DNA of 64,000 nt from Isochrysis galbana (lineage: Eukaryota > Haptophyta > Isochrysidales > Isochrysidaceae). Numbering within the stretch: the first letter of the stretch is position 1; every line of letters starts with the position of its first letter. The notes under the pieces were generated by a model, which had not been told where the DNA came from, ran no database searches, and was given only the letters and a program-made list of their open reading frames with translations. The stretch spans positions 1,586,202 through 1,650,201 of the forward strand of contig CM030938.1 in assembly GCA_018136815.1 (NCBI GenBank), written 5' to 3'. This document shows positions 10,236-22,800 of the stretch, in pieces. Made by a program: the position numbers and the translations under genes.

Positions 10236-10560
10236 TGTCTACTGATGCCGGGCGCACCGCGCGCCCGTTTTCGACGATCCATCTAGATGAGTGACCCCGC
10301 CGGACACCAATCACACAGGGGCCACCCGCACAGTCACGCTAATCGGGCGGGACGCGTGCCGAAAGCTCTCGTTGAAATCAGCCATCCGCCATCCGTCATC
10401 CGTGGAGTCCATTGGACGTCGATCCGATGATCCGATGTCTCTGAGGAGAGACTGAGAGAGGCCCACAGAGAGCCCAACTTCGAACTGATGCCGGGCGCGC
10501 TGCGCGCCTGTTTTCGACGATCCATCCAGATAAGTGACCCCAGCAAAATAATCAATGTTA
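10236..10560 (+). repeat. Direct repeat pair within a dispersed element
   Basis: A ~61-bp unit containing ACTGATGCCGGGCGC, then GTTTTCGACGATCCATC, occurs at 10237-10298 and again at 10484-10546, in direct orientation 247 bp apart. The intervening part (10290-10450) is repeated with about 85-90% identity at 11412-11575. This could be a small element with terminal direct repeats or a nested duplication. The TTGACCGCCCTAC boundary motif near 10213 recurs at 11700 and 59921. Confidence 0.55.
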
Positions 10561-10562
10561 TA

Positions 10563-10795
10563 TCCTAGCCAACCCCACTAGCTAATTGGACACAACTTTT
10601 CCGTCCCGGAATCCCGCCATGCCTGACGAGCCAGGTGTCCGAGTGATACCGGGGGGTGGGGGCACTGCCCCCTCCCCTCGATATTTGTCCTCCCCCCAGT
10701 GCACGCACCGACCCCGCGCACCCCAGCGCGTCCTCTCCTCGAGTCCACGCTGGGGGAAAACCCCTTTCGGGTAAAAGCAACGCGGAGGGGGGGGG
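10563..10795 (+). repeat. Dispersed repeat, inverted copy at 59412-59672
   Basis: About 230 bp match 59412-59672 in inverse orientation. The match includes CCAGGTGTCCGAGTG, GGGGGCACTGCCCCCTCCC, ATATTTGTCCTCC, GTCCACGCTGGGGGAAAACC and CCCTTTCGGGTAAAA. The high similarity suggests a recent mobile or segmental copy. No coding sense is seen. Confidence 0.7.
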
Positions 10796-11192
10796 GGCAC
10801 TCGTGAGATAGGGGCCCAGAAGCGCTAATCTCCCTCGCTAGTGCGAGTGGCCACGGCGAGCCGCGGCCCTTCCCTCCTGGCTCTGGCGCCCCCGTCTTCT
10901 CTTACCCAAACGGGGCGAGAAGACACGTTACTGCCGGAGGGGAGAGCTGCCGCTCCCCCCTCCCCTCCCTCTTCCCTTTTCCTCCTCTCTTCCCTGCGGC
11001 GGGGGCCCATGGCGCGCGCCTGCGGCCCCTCGCTCAGGTCCCCAGATGGCCTGCAGGACCTGGGAGCACAGCTCAGGGGGCAGGTGAGGCTGGGGCATGG
11101 CCCTGGCCCCTCCTGCCTCTCCCTCGCTGGCGCTCCGCGGCCCTGCGGGTCGACTGGAGCTGGCTGGGGGGTCCTGAACAGGGGGGCCCAGG
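10796..11192. other. GC-rich spacer, no gene recognised
   Basis: Open frames run through this CT/GC-rich stretch on the plus strand (10841-11422), but their composition (Gly, Arg, Pro, Ala) and overlap with the LINE 5' copy at 11193-11414 argue against a host gene. Confidence 0.35.
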
Positions 11193-11414
11193 GGGAGGAG
11201 GGGCTGGTCAGAGGAATGGGCAGGCCACGACGGGCCAGGGCGGGCGAGTCAGGCGGGCCTGTAGGGAGAGGAATGGGTCAGCAGGGCTGTGTGCTCCTGG
11301 CAGGCCATCAGGCGTGCCAGGAGAGTGGGTGGATCCTCCCCCATGGCAGGGGAGGAGTGGAGAGAGAGGGGGGCTCGTGCCCCCACATGGGCGAACTAAG
11401 TATAAACTTAGCTC
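11193..11414 (-). mobile_element. LINE-related 5'-end copy with hairpin
   Basis: This is homologous to 37830-38055 in the same orientation (shared blocks around GGCAGGGGAGGAGTGGAGAG, CTCGTGCCCCC and CCTGGCA.GCCAT). At its minus-strand 5' end is a hairpin (plus coordinates 11393-11414; arms of 9 nt around a 4-nt loop, TTAT on the element's sense strand) with one G-U pair. An ATG follows four bases later at 11388. The reading frame MWGHEPPLSLHSSPA ends after about 45 codons. It is a divergent subfamily of the hairpin-led LINE. Confidence 0.6.
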
Positions 11415-11700
11415 CCAGATAAGTGACCCCACCAGACACCAATTACACAGGGGCCACCCGCATAGTCACGCCAATCGGGCAATCGGGCGGTCCGCGCGCC
11501 GAAATCTCGTTGAAATCAGCCATCCGTGGAGCCCATTGGACGTCCGACGTCCGACGTCTGACGTCACCGAGGGAGCGCTGCCGCCGCCGCCGCCCCCATT
11601 TACTGGCCCATTGCTGCCGCCGCTTTTGCCGTTGCTTGCTACAGGCTTAGAGGCTGACTGCCACAGGCTCTGACTAATGCAGTTAAAAAGTCCATGTTTG
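11412..11700 (+). repeat. Second copy of the 10290-10450 repeat
   Basis: The shared sequence includes AAGTGACCCC.CC.GACACCAAT, AGGGGCCACCCGCA.AGTCACG, GTTGAAATCAGCCATCCG and CATTGGACGTC. Downstream is a triplet-like GACGTCCGACGTCCGACGTCTGACGTC region at 11540-11567. It ends near the TTGACCGCCCTAC motif at 11700. Confidence 0.6.
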
Positions 11701-12513
11701 ACCGCCCTACAGCTGCGGCTACGATGGGCGTAAGTGTAAGTAAGGGGCGGCGGCCGCGGGAGGAATCGGGAGCGCGTCTCAAAATGGCGCGTCTCATGAG
11801 AGTGGCTTGCTCCCCCCCCCTCCCCGCGCGCGCAGCACTTTCGGACAGCATCGACCTTGACCCAAACCCACATCCAACATGGAGGTGGAGAGCGTGGAGC
11901 GAACAACGGTCGCTTTGGCCCTTTGGCAATGCACTTGTACGTACTTGTCGACACCAATATGGAATGGCTAGGGCTTGTTTCCGTCACACACGCAGCTCGT
12001 TCGCAATTCGGTCCTGGAGTGCAAACCCGACAACCGACGGCTTTGAGCAAACGTAACAGTGCACGCAAACATGCTTGGACTCTAACTATGATATTCACAT
12101 GTATCGCGCGGACTTGTTCCTGTATGAAGCCCCGAATCGCGGGAATCAACAGTGGCTGTCGTGCGCTGATAGCTGAGTTGGTCACATCCAATGACCCGGA
12201 ATATGGACCAGGCAGAAATCTAGGCAGGCTATAGACTGGACTATGAGAGCGCTTGAGAAGAGGAAACAGCACGAGAAGAGGGTCGAAGCGTTCCCCAACA
12301 TGACAGCTGGGAGAGAGGATGGATAGTAGGGTGGCTCAACGATGATCGTTCCGGCGTTTTTTCTTGTGGTTCTGCATCGAGTGGCGACGAACTGGCGGCT
12401 GAGGCAGATACGGCAAGCACCGCGGGTACGCTAGGCCTCAACATCCAATCCATGATGCGCGCGTGGTCACAACCATCCACTTTGGTTCCCCTCCCCTCCG
12501 GCTGCGTGTGAGT
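11701..12513. other. Intergenic region, no gene recognised
   Basis: No homology or credible exon chain was found. Overlapping open frames on both strands (11466-12272 -, 11857-12234 +) have no recognisable motif. Parts of this region may be the 3' UTR or downstream flank of the minus-strand gene at 12514. Confidence 0.35.
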
Positions 12514-12750
12514 TCAGCCGTCCTTTCGCTGCTGAGGGGTGTCGTCCCTGAACTTGAGACCCAGAAGGACGAGCGTCGCCGTGCCACATACCGTTCCTGC
12601 GATGAGCCGGATGTCGAGAGAGGGGAAGGCGAGCGAGGGGATCACGATGAAGCTCACCACAATGGCAAAGGTGCCGATCCAGTCCAGCGAATTGGCGGGC
12701 CGATCAGTTGTGGAATTCGGGTCGGGCGGCGCCATCTCTGCCTCCGCCAT
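12514..12750 (-). CDS. Small two-span membrane protein, unknown
   Basis: 78 residues from the ATG at 12750. An acidic/polar N-terminus of ~22 residues is followed by two predicted membrane segments (WIGTFAIVVSFIVIPSLAF, ~24-42, and IRLIAGTVCGTATLVLLGL, ~47-65) joined by a short PSLD loop, then a charged tail (KFRDDTPQQRKDG). Two-span hairpin proteins of this size occur in thylakoid, mitochondrial and ER membranes; the sequence does not discriminate. The sense strand upstream is strongly pyrimidine-rich (plus-strand G/GA runs at 12841-12912), as for other host genes here. I do not recognise a family. Confidence 0.55.
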   Translation of the reverse strand: MAEAEMAPPDPNSTTDRPANSLDWIGTFAIVVSFIVIPSLAFPSLDIRLIAGTVCGTATLVLLGLKFRDDTPQQRKDG

Positions 12751-13505
12751 TTGGCACGGGCGGAAGCGGTGTGGCCAAGTGCTCGAGTCGAGAGGTGCGA
12801 GAGGGGGTAGCCCTCTCTCCGAGTCGAGGGGCTGGGAGAGTGAGGGGGGGGGGGGGGGGGGGGGGGAGGGGAGAGAGGGGGGCGGAGCTGGGAAGAAGTG
12901 AGAGAGAGAGGGGAGTTGATGAAGGGAAGGATAAAGCTGGAATTCTAGTGCCCGACTGTTGAGGATTTTGTCGGGGAGTAGCCACCGGCTTCTCTACTAG
13001 TACTTCTTCTTCCTCCTCTCTTCCTCCTCTCCCCCGGTCCCCTAGATGTATGCGAGAACTCTCCCTCACTCTCCTCTTTCCTAGATCTTTGCCTCTCTTT
13101 CCTCCCATAGATGCGAGTACTCCTCAGCTGCTCCCACCCGACTTTTCTCCTCTCATCCCCCTCCTCGGCCTGGACCATCCCCACTCCGCCAGACGAGGAA
13201 GAAGCAGAAGAAAGTGGGAGAGATGAGAATATAGAATGCCCCGCTCCGGGGCAATCTTGACATCTCCGTCGTAATTTCTGATGGAACCATATCTCGTCCG
13301 AGAGGTCCCAACACATCCTGCTCGCTCCCTTCTTCTTGTTCTCGCCCTGTACTCTCTCCTCACTCCCCGATTCGCTGGGGCGTTTCTCACGTAAACCAAG
13401 AAGTATTATGATATTGCGCTACCCCTCCTTTGCCCTCCCTTCCTCCTCTCCCACACTCTCACTGTGCGCCTCAACGGCGCCGTGGGAGAGGAGGAGGGAG
13501 GGAGG

Positions 13506-13508
<3 letters not shown>
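12751..13508. other. Upstream of the small membrane gene; CT/GA tracts
   Basis: Contains a ~23-nt G run at 12845-12867 and alternating CT-rich and GA-rich stretches up to 13430. No exon is supported. Confidence 0.4.
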
Positions 13509-13583
<75 letters not shown>

Positions 13584-13630
13584 GTCAGAGAAAGAGAGAG
13601 AGAGAGAGAAGAGAGAAGAGAGAGACGGCG
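13509..13630. repeat. (AG)n microsatellite
   Basis: About 110 bp of almost pure AG dinucleotide repeat, with minor interruptions near 13581-13594. It is flanked by G runs (13650-13667, 13845-13861) and CT-rich sequence. It creates spurious Arg-Glu and Ser-Leu open frames on both strands. Confidence 0.95.
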
Positions 13631-14089
13631 GCGTGGCACACTGCCCAGGGGGGGGGGGGGGGGGGGCCTTCCCCCTCCCCTCTCTCTCTCCGGAGGAAGA
13701 AGGAGGCAAACCACCACCACGCACACTGGGCTCTTCCCTCCTCCGAGGAGTTATATAGGGTGGCGGGTTGCCACCGCGGCATTGCGGCGAGACTCTCTCT
13801 CCTCTCTCTCTCCACAGAGAGAGGTGCTGCTGCTGCTGCCTCGAGGGGGGGGGGGGGGGGGCGGGGGAAACCTGATGGACCCCCCTTTGCCGTTGTTGGC
13901 ATTGGCGATGCTGCTGCGAGCGAACTTGATGGACCCTCCGGCGATGCGACCCAAATGGGGCGAACACAACACGACCACTTCCCTATTCCCCAGTACTGAA
14001 CGGCTCCGGCTGCTACTCGCCGCCCTTGCTTCACGTGAAGGTGGTAGGCCCAAGTTAGAAAGAGCCTTTTACGGCGGCCCCGCGTTTCC

Positions 14090-14576
14090 CCGATGGCGGC
14101 CGCGGCGGAGGCACTCCCGTCCGCCGGTGGGCTCCGGCGAGAATTTCGAGAATTTTTTTATGAAACTTGGGTCCATCATCGAAATAACATTTTTGACCGA
14201 AATTTGGGCCACACGGGAGCGAAAATTGCAAGCTCGCGGCCGGATGACGCCCGCGTGCAACGTGCAACCCATTATCCATTATCATCGGCCAACGCCTCGA
14301 GGAGGGAGCGGCCGGTTGGCCCCGGCCAGGTTTTCGCGAATTTTTTTTCAAAATTTGGGTGAGCTCGAAGAAAAAAAAATTTGACCGAAACTTGGGCGCG
14401 AAGCCAAGAGGTAAAGCGCGAAATTTGGGGTCACGGGGCGGGGCGCTGGCGCGCTGGGTGCTGGGTGGGCGCCGGCGCCGAGGGGAGAGTGGAGGGGGTG
14501 GGGCGGCGTGGGGGCTGGGGCTGGGGGTGGAGGGGCGAGACGACAGGGGTGTGTCCGCCGCTGAGACGCGGAGAGT
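14090..14576 (+). repeat. A/T-rich hAT-flank repeats
   Basis: Motifs such as AAAATTTGGG, GACCGAAATTTGGG, CGAAAATT and GCGAATTTTTTT recur here and again at 15040-15160. They flank the hAT fragments at 14577 and 15288. They look like element terminal or subterminal sequences with a GC-rich filler (14440-14570). Confidence 0.45.
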
Positions 14577-14795
14577 ATGAGCGGGAGCAAGCGGCCTCGA
14601 GTCGTCGTCGACGACTCGGACGACGACGACTACGACGAGGACGGGAACGACCATGTGAGTAAAGACTCGAACGACTCGGAACGTGTGTTTTCCTTGCTCC
14701 GTTTGATGTACGGTGACCAGTAGTCGGGTGTGTTGTCAGACCACCACCTGCAGGCCTCGTTGATGAGCCGCTTCAATAAGCGTCTAGTGGGTTGA
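14577..14795 (+). pseudogene. hAT internal-deletion derivative (Ds-like)
   Basis: An ATG at 14577 starts an acidic N-terminus (MSGSKRPRVVVDDSDDDD), as in many transposase or BED-type N-termini. It runs within about 30 codons straight into the hAT C-terminal dimerisation motif (SERVFSLLRLMYGDQ), then TAG at 14721-14723, then in the same frame SDHHLQASLMSRFNKR and TGA. The whole catalytic middle is missing. A GTGAGTAAAG sequence sits at the junction (14654), so part of the loss could be an intron donor joined to distant sequence by deletion. The piece resembles internally deleted non-autonomous hAT elements. Confidence 0.65.
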
Positions 14796-15039
14796 TCGGT
14801 TGACGAGCGCGATCGTTTTGGTAGTTTCTGTGTGCGCTCTCGATGCGTTTGCGTTAATTATGTTGCCAAACTAACTGTTGTTTGCATGCCTGATGCTGAT
14901 GCTCATGCCTGAACTCTATACTCTATACTCTATTGATCATACTAGCATACCATGGCACGCGCGCGCGTAACGCGTCACACCTCGCTCGTTGCCGGTGGCG
15001 GCCGGGTGGCCGGTGGCCGAAGCGGTGGGGCTCGCTCCA

Positions 15040-15441
15040 ACCTCGAAAAACAAAAATTTCGCGAAAATTAGGGCGAGCCTGTCCGAAAATCAATGCAAAA
15101 ACACCGAAATTTTCGAAAGAAATTTGGGCAGGTCAGACGCGAAAACCTGGCCGGGGCCAAATGCGGCCGAGATCGAGATGGGTCGATGGGTCATGGCAGA
15201 AAGCGAGGACGTGCAGGTGCAGAGCACCCTCTCAGGGCAGAGCCCTCGACCCCCTCGGCCATCGGAGAGGTCTTTGCTAGCATGGTCTCGAGCAGCCCGT
15301 GTTGCCTTTGTGATTTGTGATTACTGCGAGAATTCTGCCTCGTGTGAGCGGGTCTTTTCTTTGCTTCGCGTAATATATGGTGAGCAGCAAACTACAAACC
15401 ACAAACTAGGGTGCTGGCACACCATTTGCAGGTGTCCCTGA
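15040..15441 (+). pseudogene. hAT C-terminal fragment
   Basis: After AAATTTCG-type repeats (15048-15125), the frame around 15288-15390 encodes ARVAFVICDYCENSASCERV, then FSLLRVIYGEQQ, the hAT dimerisation motif. It is then shifted; the residues expected next (HHLQVSL-type) appear in another frame at about 15417-15440. No start or catalytic region is present. Another dead hAT copy. Confidence 0.65.
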
Positions 15442-16009
15442 TCAATAGTCAGTATAGGTACAACAAGCAACAAGCAACAAGAGGAAGAGGCAAGAGGCAA
15501 GAGGGCTGTGGGCTGGGGCTGATTTTGACCACTGACCATTGGTCTGAGTGAGGCGCAATGGCGATGTGTGAGATGTGCTGAAATATGTGCTGACGATCGA
15601 TGTGTTGATTAATGATTAATGATTAATGATCTTACATAATGTGAAACACGACAGGAACATTGTTTTTTTGGAGGCCCAAAACAAATGTAAATGTTTTTCG
15701 TTGTTTTATGTTTTATTTCGGGCGGCCGCCCGAAATAAATCAGAAAAGAGTTCGGCGGCCGGCCGACTCTCTCAAGGCTGGCCGGGGCTTCTGCTTCTGA
15801 AATTTGAAGCCAGAGAGCCAGAGAGGCCACACACTGTTGTAATCCTGCCCATCTGAAGGCTGTAGGCTGTAGGCATGAATATTCGTGTAAGGTACGCGCT
15901 CACAATTACAATTGAACAGTTCCCCGTGTTGCAACTGACGCACAAGACACACAGATTCGGATTCCCCATGTCCTCAAGTCCAGGTTTGCAGATTTTGGTC
16001 TCGAAATTA
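15442..16009. other. No gene recognised
   Basis: AT-richer sequence with short repeats (ATTAATGATTAATG at 15607-15628; CAACAAGCAACAAG at 15469-15481). Probably the 3' terminal region of the hAT copy and unrelated spacer. Confidence 0.35.
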
Positions 16010-16172
16010 GGCGAGAAGCGTTCTCAATCGCCAATCGCCATCACCATCACACACAGACACAGATGGAAAAGCGTCCAGCGTTCAATCGCCACCAGCCTAC
16101 ACATGGAAAAGCGTTCAATCGCCATCACCGCCACGTATGGAAAAGCGTTCAATCGCCATCACCTCACGTGTT
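16010..16172 (+). repeat. Minisatellite GAAAAGCGTTCAATCGCCAT
   Basis: Four to five imperfect units of about 36-40 bp with core GAAAAGCGTTCAATCGCCAT. The same unit occurs in inverse orientation at 34284-34430, inside a LINE 5'-end copy. The shared unit suggests this locus is also a remnant of that element subfamily. Confidence 0.7.
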
Positions 16173-16306
16173 TGACCTCGGTAGAAACACGGTGAAAACG
16201 TGTTTCCCACTCAGGCGCACGAGTCACCGAGTAACAGGATTTTTTAAAGTATTTTATTGTTGTGCCGACCGGTATATCTGCTGCGCCACACTTTTTGTAA
16301 GATTAG

Positions 16307-18606
<2,300 letters not shown>

Positions 18607-19252
18607 GGAGCCGTGCGCATTGATGTAATAGCCAGCGCCTCTTCAAGTCTCGGGCGAGCACGCGCGGGGAAGGTTCGAGCATCCTCGTTTTCACGATTCA
18701 ACAGCTGACTTGCGTCCCCGTCTAGGTCGGCGGCTCTTCAGGAATGATGTGACTCGAATGGCCTTTTTTCCTCGGGTTTGACTTGAGTTGCGGCATCGAT
18801 GAGCCCATCAGTCATATGACCTCTCGTTGTGGAGAACCTCGCCGCAGATCTTGTCTCGGAGGCCGTTGCATGCGCCGTCTAGTGTCCCCGTCTGCGTCTT
18901 TCAAAGACCCTTCCCGTTGCGCACAACCTCTAATTCCTTGCCCGTGTATGCTCCGAGGTATTCTTTGCTTCTCTCGGACGCTTTGCGCTACTCATCTCCA
19001 AAATATCGTCGCTCCCGTTGGGGTTGTCGGCGTCGGTGTCTCCTCTTGTTGACTTCGATTCCGCTTCGACCTGTCAGTGCTTTCGTTGGGTATGCTTGGT
19101 GTGTTTTGTGTCTTGGTCTTGGGCGGAGCATCGCAGCAAAACCAACCCCCGCCCCCAAAAGAAATCGCCCGACTGGAGGCCCCTCGAGACCCTTTGCCGT
19201 GGGGAATTTGCTTAGGGCACTGTGCATCTGTTGTCTATTGTCATAATAAGCA
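18607..19252. other. 3' flank of Obg; no gene recognised
   Basis: No exon or repeat unit with a clear partner was found. The stretch ends at the hairpin of the next LINE fragment. Confidence 0.35.
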
Positions 19253-19588
19253 AAACTATTGTTATAGTTTGACCTATGGAGCGTGCCACGACCGCTCCCG
19301 AGCCTCGCAAGCGACCCTCGCCAGTGCGTGCCCCACGCCCCACCTGGGACGCCCCACGCCGCCTGAGGCGGCTCGTCAGAAAGCCCTCTCAAAGCCCATC
19401 CAAACCACACCCGCGCGAGCGCGCGGGGTGGCGAGCACTGGCACCGAACAGGTTGCCACGACCATGGCTCTGCGTAGCATTCAGGATTCTTTGACACGTT
19501 GACACCCCCTCCAACAGTGGGAAACCCTCCCACCCCAAGAGCACCTCATGTGGGAGCCATGGGCGAACCAAGTATAAACTTAGTTCGC
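19253..19588. mobile_element. Two LINE 5' ends facing each other
   Basis: On the plus strand, a hairpin at 19253-19270 (arms AAACTAT and ATAGTTT, loop TGTT) is followed by ATG at 19276 and MERATTAPEPRKRPSP. On the minus strand, a hairpin at 19563-19588 (11-nt arms with one G-U pair, loop TTAT) is followed two bases later by ATG at 19560. The 336-bp piece thus begins and ends with 5' hairpins in opposite orientation. It could be two truncated insertions or one element formed by 5' inversion. Confidence 0.6.
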
Positions 19589-19599
19589 AGAAATATGTA

Positions 19600-19865
19600 A
19601 AAATAGCTCGCTCACAAAGACTGGCCCAAATGTGTTCCTAAATAATTACATATTTTGGCCGGGCCCTAGTAGCCTGCGAAGTACAGCCAGCAAGCATGGA
19701 GATGTGCATTTCACCTCTGGCCTTTGGGCCATCAATAGGGGTAGGCCAAAATATCCAGCACAATTTTTGCCCAAATATCCATCGGCAATATCTCCCATAT
19801 ATCCGAAAAATCGGCCCAAATATCTCCAAACATATCCGGACATATCCATATCTCTCGCTCTAACG
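19600..19865. repeat. AT-richer repeat-like spacer
   Basis: Contains several CCAAATATC/ATATCCATA motifs (19748-19855) reminiscent of the MITE subterminal CCAAATACA repeats at 36938 and 59146, but with no clear inverted ends. Confidence 0.35.
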
Positions 19866-20560
19866 CTAACGCCTACCGTGATGCTGACGAATTGGGATGG
19901 CCCATGGGCCACGCCAATTCGTCACAAATGTGCCAATGCGCCCAGCGAGGCGCCGCCAACGCGAGCGCCAATCAGCCCAAGGCAGGCGCCCCCGCGCAGG
20001 AGGGTGTGTACTACCCACCCAGGTGCACGCAAGCCCCAGAAGACGCCGCCCCAGAACACCCCCAACAGCAAACAATAAGGCAAGGCAGACTTTGCAGGCA
20101 GCCATATGCGCTGCAACACTACCATCCCACTCAGCCCGCACATAAGCTCACAGCCACCCACACCACAAGCCACACACCTCGCATCTGGGCCCCTACAGCG
20201 CCGCAGTACTACCCTCGCGCCCACGCGCGAGGAGCAGGCCCGGCCCCAACATTAGTAGTACAGTCCCCATTGGGGGCTATCAGAAACGTACGACAAGGTC
20301 TGCTCGGAGCAGGCCTATGCATAGCAGCTACAAAAACGTCCAGAACCGGAGTGAGCCACACGCCACCAGGGGAGCACCCAGAGGAGGCGCCACGCACGCC
20401 TCCTCCTGGCCTCCGACTGGGCGAGACAGCCCCAGACGACATACCCTAAGACAAATAGGAGATGCCTCAGACCAATCTGAAACAGAGGCCTATGCGGCGT
20501 GACGCAACACGGAAGCACACGATGCTCCACTTAAAACTTACAACTCCCCCATCCAGTCGC
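19866..20560 (+). mobile_element. Degenerate LINE 5' (ORF1-like) copy
   Basis: The segment near 20189-20300 aligns with the 5' region of the full LINE's coding strand: CTACA.CGCCGC..TAC, ACCCTCGCGC, GAG.AGCAGGCCCGGC, CCCCA.TGGGG. Frames are interrupted by stops and the start codon and hairpin are not evident. Plus orientation. It is a decayed 5' piece without endonuclease or reverse transcriptase. Confidence 0.55.
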
Positions 20561-20722
20561 GGCATCCCTCACTCCCTATGGAGGAATACAGGAGCTACCA
20601 TCCGTGAGAGTTGCACCTCGACGATAACCTCTCCACCCCGTGTTCGATTGGTACTTTCGAGTATTCAGTGATCGGCAACTCAACCACCCAGCGAGTTGGC
20701 GGTGCCATGCTTCCGATCCGTT

Positions 20723-21853
20723 CTACTCTCTACTAACTTTGGTCGTGAAGCGTGTGATCTTGATGTCAAGGTGGTCGTCGTTCTGAAATTCAGCTTGCTG
20801 AGGATCGCACGCCAGCGTCACTTCGTAGCCATTGTACAACAGCTCGTCCCCTAGGCTTAGTTGTTGCACCTCTTCCTTTTTGAGAGGGCGAAAGTTAGTG
20901 TGTGCTAACTTGTCCCGCGTAGTGTTACGAATCCACCAGATCTCACACTGCCCAGTCGCGTCCCATTCATCGACTCGTCCAACTGTAACTATGCGCGACT
21001 TTCCCTCATCGTCTCGGTACTTAACATTGTCGCCCTCTGACGGTCTCCAGCTCGAGGCATCTGGTGGCATAGACCTTTCTGTTCCACGGGATCGCTTTCT
21101 AGGAGTGTTCTGTGACCCAAGGGCTGTAAGCTCACTTGAGAGCTCATTGCGCCGTTGTGCAAAGTGTGGGCCGCGAAGCCGATCTACAAGTCCGCTTTGC
21201 AAGTAATCGCAGCTAGCATTCAGCTCGAAGCTCTTGTCATGCTCACGAGCTGTATGGAGTGCCTCCAAACGGAGTCTTGCCACCTTGCAAACAAACTCGA
21301 GGTTGCGGCAGTGTGGCATTGGAAGTTCCTTGCAGATGTGTTTCCGCAGGGCTTTCCCTTTCAACTGCGACAGCGTTTCTTTTTCCTCGTCGATCGCAAT
21401 CAATGTCGCGGATGGCGCATAGGCTGTAGATGGCGGTTCTGATTTAGTGAGGTCAAAGTACACGTGTACGTAGAAGTGCGAGCCGGGCAACGTGCCGACG
21501 CCTACGTTTTCGGGAGTCACTGTCGATAGAAGCAATGGTGTTGTGTTGTCAATGGTAGGAAGTGGAGACACGTGTGATATAGAGTATTCGTCGCGGTGCC
21601 AAGAGCCTGCGGCACTGACGGGGATGGGGCCATTGAATGTGAAGCCATCAGGCAGCTTGACCAGAAGAAGCACGCCCTGCTTATCATCCAGGCCGCCCTC
21701 GCAACGTAAGTACACTTGTCCAGGTCTATCCGTCGGTCGCAGGCAAGTCTCTAGAGCATGCTGCCTGAGTGGCCCTTCCCTCCGATCCATGATGATTGCC
21801 TCAAATGGTGAGGTGAGGATGGCCTGGCGGCAGCGTGTCTCCTCTGGGGTCAT
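20723..21853 (-). CDS. Hypothetical protein, 377 residues
   Basis: The start is set at the ATG at 21853; the frame is open for five more codons upstream without an ATG. The bases just before it (pyrimidines ending in GGCGCAG) resemble a splice acceptor, so an upstream exon is possible. Residues ~5-165 alternate hydrophobic and polar segments as in a beta-rich domain (VYLRCEGG, GVLLLVKLPDGFTFNGPI, FYVHVYFDL). A Lys/Arg/Glu-rich part follows, then a basic linker (NTPRKRSRGTER). The last ~100 residues (SWRPSEGDNVKYRDDEGKSR onward) resemble a small barrel of Tudor or agenet type by eye, which is weak evidence. No catalytic motif is visible. The composition is normal and no frameshift is evident, so I consider it a real gene of unknown function. 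Confidence 0.7.
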   Translation of the reverse strand: MTPEETRCRQAILTSPFEAIIMDRREGPLRQHALETCLRPTDRPGQVYLRCEGGLDDKQGVLLLVKLPDGFTFNGPIPVSAAGSWHRDEYSISHVSPLPTIDNTTPLLLSTVTPENVGVGTLPGSHFYVHVYFDLTKSEPPSTAYAPSATLIAIDEEKETLSQLKGKALRKHICKELPMPHCRNLEFVCKVARLRLEALHTAREHDKSFELNASCDYLQSGLVDRLRGPHFAQRRNELSSELTALGSQNTPRKRSRGTERSMPPDASSWRPSEGDNVKYRDDEGKSRIVTVGRVDEWDATGQCEIWWIRNTTRDKLAHTNFRPLKKEEVQQLSLGDELLYNGYEVTLACDPQQAEFQNDDHLDIKITRFTTKVSRE

Positions 21854-21884
21854 TGCCTCCTGCGCCAACGAGAGGGAAGGTTAG

Positions 21885-22800
21885 CACGGGCGAGGGGGGA
21901 TGGAGGAGGAGGGTGTGAAAGTGAAGCCCCAGCACTCGGCAAAGGGGGAGAAGCCAGCGCACACGCACCAGAGACCAGGCCCGCAGAGCGGGGGAGGCAG
22001 CCTGCTGGCGGGAAGCCGACCGACGACGGGGCGAGAGCATGAGAGAGAAACTATAAGGAGAAGGGAGGAAATAATTACGTTAGACGGAGTGCCTCTGTTC
22101 TGCCGTTCTGCCCAGCTTGGGGGGGGGGGGGGGGGGGCCTCTCTGCCGAACTATCGTTAAAGTGAAACTCGTTCGCTGGAAGCCAACGCGGAGGGTCGAT
22201 GAGAAATCCAAACTCCCGCGGGGGGGAGAAGGCGATGTGCGGAGAGACCTTCTGTCTAGACGCGCGACGAGCGGACGACGAAACGGGACGCGAGGCGCGA
22301 GGCGCGTGCCATTCCTTCTTCTCTTCATTCACCGGAACCGCGGTGAAACACACGTTACTCGTCGGTGCCCCCCTCCGCGAGAATCGCGAAGAAGAACGGA
22401 CGTGATGGAGGCAATCATCGAAGGAATCGCGAAAGGAATCGAAGCGGAGGGAAAGGGGGAACTGCGCGCGGGGGGGGAATAAATAACGGTCGGAGGAAAC
22501 GAGCCGCATGCGGAGGAAAAGAACCTCGCGGGGGGAGGGGGGGAAGAATGTAACGGATAACGGCCGGAGGCGCCGGACGGCACGCCGAGGGAAAGAGCCT
22601 CGCGCGGGGGGGGGGGGGGGGGGGGGGGGGGACGAGGGACCGAGGGCACGGCGGGGCAGCGTGGGAGGGCGCGTGCGTGGCCGATCTCGGAGCGCAGATC
22701 GCGTCCCTGCCCTCGCGGAGCGCGGAGAGACCAACCACGGAATATCCTGGGACCGGAGAATGGACTCCTAAGGCGGTTGAAGGGGCGCAACGAAGACTAC
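21885..22800. repeat. G-tract-rich, near-repeated segment
   Basis: Contains plus-strand G runs at 22119-22137, 22203-22209, 22470-22477 and 22604-22631, each embedded in similar sequence (GAGGAAA.GA.CCTCGCG before G runs at ~22513 and ~22588; CGCGGGGGGGA at ~22200 and ~22460). It looks like diverged tandem units of about 75-150 bp. Long open frames here encode only Arg/Pro/Ser-rich peptides and are rejected. G-quadruplex formation is plausible but untested. Confidence 0.5.

Noticed and set aside
13464-14384. Long plus-strand frame with Arg-Glu repeats (and minus-strand Ser-Leu frames)
   Set aside because: Produced by the (AG)n microsatellite and adjacent GC-rich repeats; no motif, no codon bias, open in several frames at once.
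22075-22790. Arg/Pro-rich minus-strand proteins of 150-220 residues
   Set aside because: They depend on G-tract repeats and lack hydrophobic cores; reading is open in multiple frames.
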